From positions 179,535,021-179,599,020 of the forward strand of contig CM056741.1 of NCBI GenBank assembly GCA_029851415.1: DNA of 64,000 bases, given 5' to 3'. Numbering within the stretch: the first letter of the stretch is position 1; every line of letters begins with the position of its first letter. Of the stretch, positions 1 through 10,765 are shown piece after piece. Source of the stretch: Eretmocerus hayati. Taxonomy: Eukaryota > Arthropoda > Insecta > Hymenoptera > Aphelinidae. Position numbers and translations under genes: made by a program. Below the pieces are notes generated by a model. It was not told the origin of the DNA, made no database searches, and was given only the letters and a program-made list of their open reading frames with translations.

Positions 1-748
1 TGATTTGTAAAATTTGTTCATAATTTTTGAATATTTGAGATGTAGGACCAAAAGTAGAATTCAACAAATCCAAAAGAGATTGAGGATTCAAATCATTCGG
101 GTTTGAAAAAGCCCAATTAACAACATTTTGTAGGCCAGATTGTAGAGTATCTTGTTGCTCTAATACACCATTACAGAGACCCGCAAAAGCACGCTCTGTT
201 GGAGCGATCAAGTCTTTGCGTTTGTCAAAGTGACACAACTCTTCATTAATTTTTAAATCTGTGAAACCCGGTGTTGCTAGAAAATTCTTCAAAACTGCTG
301 CATACCGTACTTCTTTCCAGTCATCACTTTCAAATCGTTGTAAACTTTTCACCAATTCTAAGCGATCTTTATCAGCAGGGCGTACAATACGTTTTTCATC
401 AACAACAGTTTTAAAAGTCCCGAGATCTAATGACCTTGATCCTTGAGGTTTCGAAAGAAACATGAGAGACTTATCTGATTGTGAGGTTATTGATGACGTT
501 GGCTGAGTTTGCAAACGTGCATTGCTCATAGTAGATGTTCCAGCTGAGAAAATCATATTCCTCAAAAATTTCACCTCATTTTGTAGCGAAGCGATGGTTA
601 TTGGGTTGATATTCGGTTGAAATGCGGCGTTCTCAATGTCTTCATCCAACCTTAGTCTCTTAGATGGTCGTTGAGATGAAAGGTTACTTCCTTCGTCACT
701 CTCTTCTCTTTCGTGGTCAGAGTCGGAGACACTCGCGATTTCGCTCAT
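1..748 (-). CDS. Gag-like ORF of a retroelement, 3' part outside window
   Basis: An open frame runs leftward from an ATG at 746-748 to the window edge without a stop: 249 codons, so the protein is at least that long. It begins MSEIASVSDSDHEREESDEG, an acidic, Ser-rich leader, followed by a basic patch (RPSKRLRLDED) and a probable helix near residues 50-70. From about residue 105 it looks folded, with stretches such as FESDDWKEVRYAAVLKNFL and LIAPTERAFAGLCNGVLEQQ. I recognise no enzymatic motif. This layout (charged leader, then a helical, Gln/Asn/Leu-rich domain) resembles the first ORF (gag-like) of DIRS-type or related retroelements in insects; that is memory of the family, not a search. 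No splice site is needed over 748 bases, which also suits a transposon. A host gene cannot be excluded. Confidence 0.45.
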   Translation of the reverse strand, partial: MSEIASVSDSDHEREESDEGSNLSSQRPSKRLRLDEDIENAAFQPNINPITIASLQNEVKFLRNMIFSAGTSTMSNARLQTQPTSSITSQSDKSLMFLSKPQGSRSLDLGTFKTVVDEKRIVRPADKDRLELVKSLQRFESDDWKEVRYAAVLKNFLATPGFTDLKINEELCHFDKRKDLIAPTERAFAGLCNGVLEQQDTLQSGLQNVVNWAFSNPNDLNPQSLLDLLNSTFGPTSQIFKNYEQILQI

Positions 749-1408
749 CTTCGATCAGATCTTAGTTCTGAACACTTTTAGCGAACTATTCAGCTCGAAT
801 TTACGAGCTATCAATTAATTTTCTCAAAAATTACTTGGGAGAAAATTTTTTGACGTGTTTACACGGCGAAAAAACTCAATGCTATGAAGATAGGCATCTC
901 TGCGAGATGACGATCTACCACAAAATCGATATGAAAAAAAGAGACAAGAATCGAAGAAACCTCTGATAGAATTGATTTACAGGCGAAAACCCAATAGCTT
1001 CTCTCATAAAGGATGCCGTGTATCGGCCAATAGCATATAATGACACTTTTTGCACAATGGCGCCTAGTATAGCTCTGTGGACATATTTTCAGTGAGCTTT
1101 CTCTGGTTTCATCATGTAGCGAGCAAAAAACGCTAAAAATGAAAAAAAATGCATCTCTCTAGCACATTTTTTGTAAGTTACATAGGGTTATACAAAAACC
1201 AACTTGTCTCAAACAAATGGTTGTCAATCTTCCAATAACCGACAAATGAGGTTGAGAACCCGGAAGATTGATAGTCCTCGCATTGAGGTCAATAAGGATA
1301 CCAAATTTGGTGACAATCGATTCATTGAACCGTTTTTGAACACCCCTACAGTTTGTTTATGAAAAAATGTTCTTCAGGAAAAGTGGAGTAACTTTTTCAC
1401 GAATAATG
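749..1408. other. Non-coding flank with small hairpins
   Basis: No coding potential seen. Several short perfect or near-perfect inverted repeats occur: AGCTCG/CGAGCT around 793-810, AATTTTCTC/GAGAAAATT around 819-848, and TCAATCTTCC (1224-1233) with GGAAGATTGA (1262-1271). The first two lie directly upstream of the gag-like ORF and could belong to that element's leader or terminal repeat. Confidence 0.4.
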
Positions 1409-2264
1409 ACCCACCAAACAGTGAATGTTACCTCAACGTTTCTGGAACGTTGCAGTTGCAACTTTGGAACGTTCCGTAAATAGTCGGAAATCCCGTTGGT
1501 GGAACGTTTGAGCAACGTAAAATGTCTACGAGATGTCTGTTGTCTCAACGCTCCCAGCACGTTTTTGGACGTTGCGAATATAAATAAATAAATAGATTGT
1601 TTTTTATAAATTGTTGTTAATTGGCTCTTGTTGCGTTTAAGCACAATAATCTCACCGTCTTTCTTGTACTAAGCCCTTTCATCTGCACGATGAAAGGGCG
1701 TAATGCATCCTCGGAACGTTCCGTAAATAGTCGGGAACCCCGTTGCTGGAACGTTTAAACAACGTAAAATGTCTACGAGATGTCTGTTGTCTCAACGTTT
1801 CCAGCACGTTTCTGGGACGTTTCAACGGTTTTTCAAACGTTGCACAAACGTTTCCGAGATGATTCTTGTGCTACCAAGACTTAGAAAATTTTTTGTTAAA
1901 TAAACAAATAAATTGTTTCTAAAATTTTGTGTCTCGCAAACTATCAGCTCCATCCCCGTTCAATCCCATCGATAGCGCTCAATCAGAAACATATCCACTT
2001 AGTACGAGACAGACGGTGAGATTGTGCTTGAATGCAACAAGAGCCAATTAACGACAATTCATGAAAAAACAATCCATTTATTTATTTATATTCACAACGT
2101 TCAGAAACGTGCTGCATGGAAACGTTGAGACAACAGACATCTCGTAGACATTTTACGTTGCTTAAACGTTCCACCAACGGGGTTTCCGACTATTTACGGA
2201 ACGTTCCGAGAGTGCAATTGCGACGTTCCAGAAACGTTGAGGCAACATTCACTGTTTGGTGGGT
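1409..2264. mobile_element. Foldback non-autonomous DNA transposon rich in AACGTT
   Basis: The arm 1409-1670 is repeated in reverse orientation at about 1995-2264; both outer ends read ACCCACCAAACAGTGAATGT going inward. A third copy of the arm sequence lies in direct orientation at about 1711-1825. The hexamer AACGTT, often as GGAACGTTCC, recurs throughout all copies. A perfect 11-bp-stem hairpin (GCCCTTTCATC/GATGAAAGGGC) sits at 1674-1700. No transposase is encoded. The bases ATG follow the right end and precede the left end, which may be a 3-bp target duplication, but this is weak. The repeated palindromic hexamers could be subterminal transposase-binding sites (inference). Confidence 0.8.
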
Positions 2265-2632
2265 ATGGGCCTTAGCATTGTCAGTATATCTATGTATACG
2301 AGTTTTTGACATAGGCCTATATTGGCAATGTTAATCTCCATATCTGTATCTCGGAATAGGAGGGAATTAAACATTTGGAGATACCTTCATTTCTCACCAA
2401 AACCATATAATTCCCAGAATTTCATCAAGATCCGGTGTTCCACAAGGTTGGACCTCCCCTTGTAAGTCCAATCTCTTTTTCCAGTCCAATCTCTTTTTCC
2501 AGTGATGTTGATTTCATTTCGGAAATCAAAATCATGTAATTCTTATGATTCATAAAAATTCTGTAAATGAAAAGAGATGTGCAGATTTTGATTCGATAAG
2601 GTCCTTTCGAAATAATTTCTTTTCCATAAGAT

Positions 2633-3937
2633 TTACACTGCAATTATGAGCAACGTTACTAATAATAAACCTGTTTGAATTACAAAGTCATTCTTGGAGC
2701 TTCCCGAAATCTCTGGCTGAGCTGTTGAGTGAATTTTAGGAACTGTTGGAACGGTGCTGGAAGATTCTGTTCCATTGTTTTCGGAAATCAGTTCGAATTT
2801 ATTGGAAGACATTTTGTGGGCTTCTTGAGAATGTTGTAAGGAATTGTTTGAAGCAATTTGAGGTATTGCATTCTCGTTTTGGACACTAATAACATCATGA
2901 ATAAAGTCTCGATAATAGTCAGTGCTCATGTGCATATTGACCGTGGTTTCTTCGTCGTGATGTGCCAGAGAGATGATATCTTTTCCCACATTTACACCAA
3001 CAACTCTCTCATCGTGCAAAAGTGGTCCACCGACATCAACCTGGATAGAATATTAGTTTTTTTTACGTGATAATACGTAAATTATAGTACTCTGTAGGTG
3101 TCTGCATCATATATAGGCATTGATACTTACATTGTCTAGCACTGTGTAAGGGTCGGCATAAGTGCACAGAACAACTTTTTGGATGTAAGCACTCATTGTG
3201 ACATTTCTCTTATAATTCATCAATTCGCACTTTTCGTTGGTCATCACTTTCACAGCCGTAGTTTGGAGTATCGGTTGATCATCTTTAGTTGGTTTGGTGA
3301 CTGTGTCAGCCCATCCAGTCAATCGAAGTGTTTTCAAATACATCTGATCTTTCTTCTCCTCGGATATACTTGCCAATTTCACATTATCAGTCTCATCCAC
3401 ATCTCTTGTTAGCTAAAACACAATTTTTCAATTCAATCTCCCTTGAAATTTCGACTTGTACTGTAGTATTCATTATTTGACGGCGGAATATAATATAATT
3501 TGAGCTAGTCCATATTATAAAGCAATCAAATAGATTGCTCTCAAAAACGATCAAAGAAAATGTAATAATTTAACCCCCTGATACACAACTTACCTTTATG
3601 ATAGCAATATCATTGAGATCAAATTCGGGTTTCTTTCCTCTTTTCTTGGACCATTCATTGTACGCAATACTTTCATTCGATCCATAAGCATTGCACACTG
3701 TTTTGTCAGATAAGCTAACGCATATTTTAATTTTGTCAATAGATTGATTCAAAACTGGTAAGCATTGAGCAGCTGTAAGAACATGCCTTTTTGATATTAG
3801 TGACCCGCTACAATATTTTTGTGTACCCAAATTGTCCTTTACTGAAAATATGGTCACAAAAGGGAATTCATCCTTCCTAGCATGTCTAACATTTTGTCCA
3901 GATAAAGGATCTGCTCGTGTGAAATGAGTACAGACGT
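2633..3937 (-). CDS. Trypsin-fold serine protease homolog, catalytically dead, probably GPI-anchored; 5' end missing
   Basis: Three exons join cleanly: 3594-3937, 3131-3412 and 2633-3040, with GT-AG introns of 181 and 90 bases, giving 343 residues plus stop. The protein has a chymotrypsin-family (S1) core. The catalytic His position reads LTAAQCL: the codon at 3765-3767 is CAA (Gln). The Asp motif NDIAII is kept. The usual GDSGGP reads VDVGGP, with Val (codon 3032-3034) replacing the nucleophile Ser. It should therefore have no protease activity. The activation-site region is NVRHA rather than IVGG. After the core come about 85 Ser/Asn-rich residues ending in SGSSKND plus a hydrophobic tail (LLLVTLLIIAV) right before the stop, the layout of a GPI-anchor signal. 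The first exon here begins in phase 1, so a signal-peptide exon must lie upstream (above 3937); I did not find it. Role unknown; S1 pseudoenzymes in insects act as cofactors or binding proteins in immunity or in venom. Confidence 0.82.
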
Positions 3938-5859
3938 CTGGAAAATCAAAATCAGGTTAAAAATTCTGTGAATCATCTATCATCAAAGATTAATTCTACT
4001 AACAAATGATCGTGTAAATAGTTGTGCAAATTTGGAATGACCCCATGGTATAATGATATTGATGTTTGATGTTTCAAAAAATCTTCAATATCTCGTGAAC
4101 GAGTTGAGTTTCAGATGGTTTACTGAGTGCTCGTGGTACGTTCTTCCAACATGTACTGATTTTGGAGTTGAAGATCACGTACTGTATTCTTCATCACTTC
4201 TGACGTCATTCGTGTTTATTTTCCACCGAACCTGGTGTTGATCCAGTTGCACTACGACTTTCAAATTATTGAAACAGGTGTAAAAGAGCTTCTACCACTA
4301 CACTTTCATTTCTATTGGAAACTGAACTTTTTTTAATATATGATGATAGGATCGGCTGAACTTTTTTGAATTTCTCATCAAGGTATGCTATGATAGCACT
4401 GTTAGTGTCACAATGACAAGCTTTGAGAATTCAAGAGGTAGGCAATAATTTCTCATATTAAGTAGCTCCGAATATGGTTTGTTTTCTTATCTTGTACTTA
4501 TTGAAGAATATTATTCGTTTGAAGTTATAACTGCTGTTTACATAATACTTATGTGGAAAATCTGTCCATGGCCGAGAATTTTTGCAAATTCTTGCATCTC
4601 CTGGAGTGCACAAGTCAAGATCATTAAACTTGGGTCCTTTGATGCTTCTGAAATCCGAAAAGTCGAGGAATTAACTGTGGAGCTTATTCTTAAACTCAGA
4701 AGGAGTGGATAGGCAATAGAAAGTGTAATAAATGCAAAATGTGCGATCGGAATTCGACCAAACTACATATTACATAATAAGCTTAATCAAGATGTGAGCA
4801 AGGAAAAAGGTTTGGCGTTGCTCGTAACCCGAGGGTAAAAAAAACTGAACCGAAGGGATTTTCAAAAGGAACGATGCACAAATGGCTCCTGATGAATTTT
4901 AGGGATGAAATGCACTGCCATGATCGGATTTGACTCACAAACTGGTCATTTTGGAGACCTCAATAAGTCGGTCGATGCACATTGGTTGATGCATCATCAG
5001 TGTGAACTACCTCCGTATAAGGAATAAGGATAGGGTTTTCAGTTGTATAGATCAACAGCCGTACTTGCACTCTGTACAGATTTTTCAGGACTGCCGCTAA
5101 CTCACTTTAGATTGATTCAAGCAAGTTCTAGAGACATCACAAGCCGTTTGATAAATCTCAAGACATAACCGCAGATATTAGTGATCCAATATATCAACCC
5201 GTGAGTCCGTGGTTGGAATGAGGAGAAAAGCATGTCTAACTTGGCTATAGAAACCAAGATATGAGATGCTGACGATCTTTCATGGGAAAAAGTGATACAT
5301 TCAACCCGATTTAAGCTTGTCTTACCTCATTACTTGCATCGGAGACTTGTCTTCATGAGACTTAGCACTGATGTAAGCCCAGTGCATGCATGTCTCCTGC
5401 TTTCGGTTTCCACGTGATCAACCAGAATAGTTTCTCTAGAGTCAATTGGATCGGAGTTGTGACCATGGAATCTTGTGTAGTTGAAATTGTATGCTTTGTT
5501 TTCACACGAGTTGTTAGTGGTACCGATGAAGCTTTGGCTTAAAAAAATTCATTACTTTCCATGAAAAATCTGACTCTTCTATCCTTAGATCGAAGGTACT
5601 TTTCTTAGCTGATTCATGTGTGACAGTGTCTGAGACCAAAAAAATACGCTGCTAAAAGAGATTAGCAGAATGTTTTCTCGTGGCAATGTAAGAAATTAAC
5701 CGTCCTCTTATCAATTTTCAAAACAGTAAGTCATTTTCATTGTGGTGGAAATATATCTATATGCTTATCGAAATTTCAATGTGACATCATAGCGGTGAAA
5801 CCATTCAACTATCTATGGACAAATTTTCCAGACATCTCATATTTATTATTTTTTGTCAG

Positions 5860-6810
5860 TGAATATCAAGAAGAGGGATATGCATAGAGAATCGCTCTCT
5901 ATGGAACGTGGGATATTTGGAAGTTGGAACAGGTCAATTAATCTCTCTGAAAATTCAAAGGAGTCTGCTAACGAGTGTGATGATTATGCGAGTTATGGGG
6001 ATCCCATGGCAAGTTTCTTCTGTACTGGGACCGTTTTCCTGAGGACTTACGAATTAAAAAAAAAAAATTTCCAGTGATGGTTCGTTTTGGTTTGCTTTAA
6101 AAATATGAAAGAATCTCACAAGAGTGTCTTTTGAGGTACTGAATCTATTAGTTGATACGCAATTTTTGCTAGAACGTTTTTTGGACGGGGGTAAGACGTA
6201 TACATATGAGGGTTTCCATGGAACTTTTAACTATTGACCATCTGGGATAAAAAAAAAATTTTCTCATCGCACACGTTTGAAATGGGTTTGATATGATTCT
6301 TAGACCTTGAAAACATGTGAAAAAAGTGGTGCCACTCTCTTCCAAGCCGAGGTATCTGGTTCAGAACGAATTGTACGGAATTTCACACTTGAAACATTCG
6401 TGAATCAACTTCAATCGAATAGATTCGATTCAAAACATTGTCTAGACGAGCGATACGGATTATATTTTGCCTGACTCGACTTTAAGATGAATTTCATCAT
6501 CGATTTCTCCGAAATTCGATGTAAGTTTCCAAAATCGAGTCAAGAGCTATGAGTCTCATTTCAATTTCTAGAGTATACTGTGGTGTTATTTTATTCATAT
6601 TTCAGACGTATATTATGTAGGAATCAAAAATTTCGCGATACCATCACATTTAGGGGCTTATTTAGCTTACCACCGTGATTCAAATATTTCTCCTCAGCTT
6701 CTCACAGAAATACCGATCGACAATTGCAACTCAAAACAGTGCGGTTATATCCTTCTTGCGATGAAGAAAAAAGAGCACAACGTCCCAACCCTGTGCTTCG
6801 CGTCTCCTGA
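5860..6810 (+). pseudogene. Possible remnants or exons of a third S1 protease-like gene
   Basis: Two open stretches look protease-like. From an acceptor at 5858-5859, the frame reads to ASYGDPMASFFCTGTVF (about 5986-6037), similar to the start of an S1 domain around Cys42, then hits a stop. A second stretch, 6606-6810, lies between a TTTCAG acceptor and a GA|GTAAGA donor and encodes LLTEIPIDNCNSKQCGY followed by VPTLCF, resembling the region before the catalytic Ser (Cys168 and Cys182). It can be joined in phase to a short exon ending at 6520. I see neither the TAAHC motif nor the GDSGGP motif between or after them. This may be a decayed tandem copy of the neighbouring genes, or chance. Confidence 0.22.
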
Positions 6811-8027
6811 GTAAGACATCAACATATGACCATTTTCAAAGCCAGTAGCGCGATAACTTTATGAGCTTTGAAGCTTTATAAAATTTGTCCGGATCAACGC
6901 ACACTCACGAACAAAACGGGATTCGATTCATCTTCTTTTTAACTTCGAAAACTCATTGCTAAATTCTCCGTTTCGCACAAGGTATTTCATCATTTTCGTG
7001 AACAATAGCCAGAGAAAGTTTTCCCACAAAACTCGGTTACATCGATGAATGAGAGCTAATATCATAGCCAAATCAGCGCACACCTCTGAATCAAAGATTT
7101 CCTCAAAATATGAGATTAGTAGATGGATATATCATTCCACCGAAGTAGTTGAGGCATAGGTATTTTAGTTACAGCCTTATCAATTCTAAAAATCGCGTTG
7201 GTACGTTTGTAAACTACCCAAAAATCATCTTTTGCGGTCTGCTATTGACAAATCAGGATGCGTTTCAACCAAAAAGAATGTAGTCCATATTGAATGATCC
7301 CAAATACTATAAAATGCCACGCCTGCGCATTCCGAATAGTTCAAAATACTCCTGAAACACTGCAGTATAACAAAAGTTAAAAGTTCCGTGGAAACCCTCA
7401 TATACCGAGACACACGAAGAAACATCCATAACATTGCCTTTTATCGGACCCAAAACATCTCGGACACTTGTACCAATCTGCTTGAAACTCAAAAAAAATT
7501 CACAATTTCGAAAATAATGATCGGGGGGTGCTCAAAATGTACCATGCCTATCTACCGATGTCACCGAATATGTCTGCAAAATTTCAAGGGGATTGATGAA
7601 ACCAGTGAGGAATTTTGCTGAGCCATAGACAACAACATACATGTACACACGCAGACACGGTAAAACGGCTCAAGAGATGGGGTCGTAGTAATTTTGTAAG
7701 GGGATATCAATAAAAAATTGTGACCTACAGTCGATTGGTCTGGGGAAACGAAGAAGAATGCGCACATTTCATGTATCCAAAGGCTTTGTTGGAGAAAAAA
7801 ACTTTTAAAGAAAAAATTTGGCGAAGAATTTACTGGCATCAAATCAAAGCTTTCTCTCTTGAGAAAGCAAAAGAGATTTTTCAATTGAAATTTGTCCGTT
7901 TTTGAGTCAATTTCTACTTCAATCTCATTTTGACTCAATTTTAATTACCTGCCGTGAGCTCATTAGGAAATGAGCAAATATACTGATGTTTTCAAAGATG
8001 GCCAATGGGTTAATGATTTCTTCTTAA

Positions 8028-8546
8028 GGGAGTAACCTCGGTACCGCGTGAGTCAAATAGATCGACTTTTTTCAACTTTGACAAATTTGCCCATATGTGT
8101 GTCTTATGTGTTAATCAGATCTCAATACACCCTCACATAAACTTGCATAAGCACCCGACTCACGATTCATGAAATATCAATCCCTGATTATGGGCAAATT
8201 TGTCTTAATTGTGACTTATTCGTGACTTCACGCTGAAAATTAATCAGAACTTTTCTCCAAGCTACCCAAAGCTTGAAAAAAGTTCGAGCACGTTCTTTGT
8301 ATTAAGATCTATGAGTGAGCAAGACTTGAACAAAAACTGATCGGTCAGTCTTTTATAGTCTAATAATCATCGCGATACCCCATAAGACAGCGTGTATAAC
8401 CTCTAAAAATGTTTGTGCTGATAGTTTGACTCAGAGGTAGCGCAATGCTCGTGAAATTTTGACTGTGTTCAATTGACACGCAAATACATCTCTGTACCAC
8501 GTTTGATCAAAATCTGATCGGTGGATCTTCTACCGAGGTTACTCCC
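8028..8546. mobile_element. Non-autonomous element with TTAA target duplication
   Basis: TTAA at 8024-8027 is followed by GGGAGTAACCTCGGTA, and the exact reverse complement TACCGAGGTTACTCCC ends at 8546 and is followed by TTAA (8547-8550). The 519-bp interior has no ORF. TTAA duplication is the signature of piggyBac-type insertion, although piggyBac termini usually begin with CCC rather than GGG, so the superfamily is uncertain. Confidence 0.75.
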
Positions 8547-8585
8547 TTAAAAAAGAGTTTCGACTCATTATCTTTTCAATGTGTG

Positions 8586-8655
8586 ATTGTGGCTCAGTGG
8601 AAAGAACTTCATTCGAACATTCCAAGCTTCTACCGATAAGGAGCTATATTCCAAC
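8586..8655 (+). repeat. Possible tRNA-derived SINE head
   Basis: TGGCTCAGTGG (8590-8600) matches the internal A box of a pol III promoter. A weak B-box-like sequence follows about 45 bases downstream. There is no acceptor stem, so this is not a tRNA gene. It lies about 180 bases upstream of the start codon of the plus-strand protease homolog. Confidence 0.25.
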
Positions 8656-8833
8656 CAGGCCAGTGGACACTCAATATCTTACGTCAGATAGATTGGTAGA
8701 TTGAATTATGATCTATCTAATCTACAGAGAGTAGAGATATAGATTTGTTGACTCGACACCAGCAAATCAAGAAGTTATCGGAACTTTGGCGTGATTTGTA
8801 CGGCGACTGCCGTTTGGCTGTATTGCTGCAGAA

Positions 8834-10765
8834 ATGATAGCTGTATCCGTATTCTTGGTCGGTATTTTAGAATATGTGAGCCCTATCGCAGGTAATTTTC
8901 TGTCTAATTCTCTTGTTCACTCGTCTATCGTATGTGAGTACTTCTGTGGGAATATTTACAATCTATGTTCAGAACTCGTTCAGTCGCTGAAAATGCTGAT
9001 AAAGTAATTAGCGAACCTGCGACAAACCGACCGAATTATCGTGAAAAATTCAGCCCCGAGTATTTTGACTGTTGACTCGGTCGTACTCGGTTCGACCGAG
9101 TCGGCTCCATCAAGTGTATGATTTTTGTAACCTCTCATTTAGACCCGATAATTTTTTGAGTCATCACAATCAACTTGTTTCCGGTGAAGTGAATGAAAAC
9201 GACTAATTATCCATATTAGAGAAACTTTTTCACACTCATCTTGCCGCGATTATCACATGTCAGAAAAAATGTCGTTGCAAATTTTGACTATTAAGCCGAA
9301 CTTAGTCAGCTCGACCGAGTCGGCTCCATCGAGTGATTGTTTCTCTCCAGCATTCATAAATATTACGGAATATCTTCAAAATGAAATCATTCATTACCTT
9401 TCCACGGCTTTCCGTGACGAAAAACAAATGATGACGTCCATTACAATCAGCCTACGATATCTTTCATATGATCACTGTGTCGGTTCTGCCAAGCCGGCGA
9501 TTTGAGACAGCTCGACTGACTTGGTCGAGCTGAGTCAAAAAAACTGAATGAGATACTTTAGACAGGGAATCGAGTTGCTTTCCCTGATAAAGTTAATTGT
9601 TCTTCCTGATTTAAGGGCTTGGCCGATTCATAACCGAACATGGAATACTCACAAAAAGTGGTACCGAAACATTTGGTCTGATCAATATCAGTTTGGCAGT
9701 ACGTGTCATAATTTTATGTTATGGGCTCCATCCTGTAGTGTTCGATCAATGCAACAGTCACGACATCAGTTAGCGCGTAACAATCTTTTGAATGTACAAA
9801 ATTAAAGATGAGCGCTCATAGCTCGTGTCACACTATTTTGTCTGGAATATTTTGTAGTTGTATGTGTATGCACAAAATTATGTTGACCAGCTTATTATAT
9901 CAGTTCTGAGTAGTCAAGCCCAACTTAATCTGACCGCAACAATTAATCGACTCTGAGCAGTCTGAGCAGAATCTACCAGTTTTCATTACTTTTATAAACT
10001 TTTCCTGCAGGAACACTATCAGCCCCATCAGCTGCAATTTTAAGCTCACGGCCTATTAGTTCTCTTAAAAATTCTCAAAATGTCGCAATCATCGGAGGTA
10101 GACCAGTGGCCATAGAAGACTACCCGTATCAAGTTTACATAGCTAGATGGGGACATTTCTGCGGTGGTGCCATTATTTCAGCGAACTTCGTCATCACAGC
10201 TGCACATTGCGTTTCGAATCATCCAATCCAATCCTTCACAATTCGAGCAGGATCCAGTAATAGACTAAAAGGTGGCCCGACCCACTCGATCGCCGAAATT
10301 ATCATCCATGAAAATTTCAACAGCTATCTCGAGAACGATATAGCCTTAATGAAAGTGAACGAACCCTTCATATTTGACGAGAGCCGTCAGCCTGTAGGAC
10401 TGTTCAATCAAACAAAGCCAATACAGCCAGGTATTTTGGCCAACATGAGTGGATGGGGTGTTTCAGAAGACAATCGTAGCTCTGAGCTACGGGCAATCCA
10501 GGTGCCTATTGTAGATCAGGAGATTTGCAATATAGTGTACAGTGAAATTGGTGGCTTGGGAGAAGCAAGAATTTGCGCTGGTTATTACAATCAGGAGGGC
10601 AAAGGTCCATGTTTCAATGATGACGGTGGCCCCCTTGTTGTTGAAGGACGTCTTGTAGCTATCATGTCTTTTGTGTATTTTAATTGTCTGCCTCCGAACT
10701 ATCCAGCAATCTACTCCGATATTTACTACTTTCGCAAGTGGATTGAGAGACATGCTGGTTTCTGA
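8834..10765 (+). CDS. Secreted trypsin-fold serine protease homolog with catalytic Ser replaced by Asp
   Basis: Two exons, 8834-8891 and 10011-10765, join in phase 1 across a GT-AG intron of 1119 bases to give 270 residues, a normal length for a secreted S1 protein. Exon 1 encodes a signal peptide, MIAVSVFLVGILEYVSPIA, and so fixes the start. Exon 2 carries a short pro-region, then IIGGRPVAIEDYPYQV (mature N-terminus), catalytic His in TAAHC, catalytic Asp in ENDIALMKV, and the three usual disulfide pairs (Cys42-58, 168-182, 191-220). The nucleophile motif reads NDDGGP instead of GDSGGP: the Ser codon is GAC (10622-10624). The residue before IIGG is Ala, not Arg or Lys, so standard trypsin-type activation is also lost. 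The S1-pocket position (189) is Gly. It should fold but not cut; a role as immune cofactor, venom or gut protein is inference. The minus-strand homolog at 2.6-3.9 kb is its head-to-head neighbour. Confidence 0.9.
9070..9335. repeat. Short direct duplication in the protease-homolog intron
   Basis: The 20-mer TCGACCGAGTCGGCTCCATC occurs at about 9092-9111 (first copy one base different at its edge) and again at 9311-9330, with looser similarity extending about 25 bases upstream of each (both preceded by TTTTGACT). A partial relative, GGTCGAGCTGAG, lies near 9518. The core ACTCGGTTCGACCGAGT is itself palindromic. Confidence 0.55.

Larger units (their letters stand above)
3938..8833. other. Intergenic region between two protease-like genes
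   Basis: No gene can be supported. It should contain the unseen first exon of the minus-strand protease homolog. It also holds weak protease-like stretches on the plus strand (separate entry), a pair of inverted 30-bp repeats at about 6203-6236 and 7372-7403 (core GAGGGTTTCC, about 1.2 kb apart), a TTAA-flanked element (separate entry) and a possible tRNA-like SINE head at 8586-8655. The remainder is AT-rich sequence with frequent stops in all frames. Confidence 0.4.
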
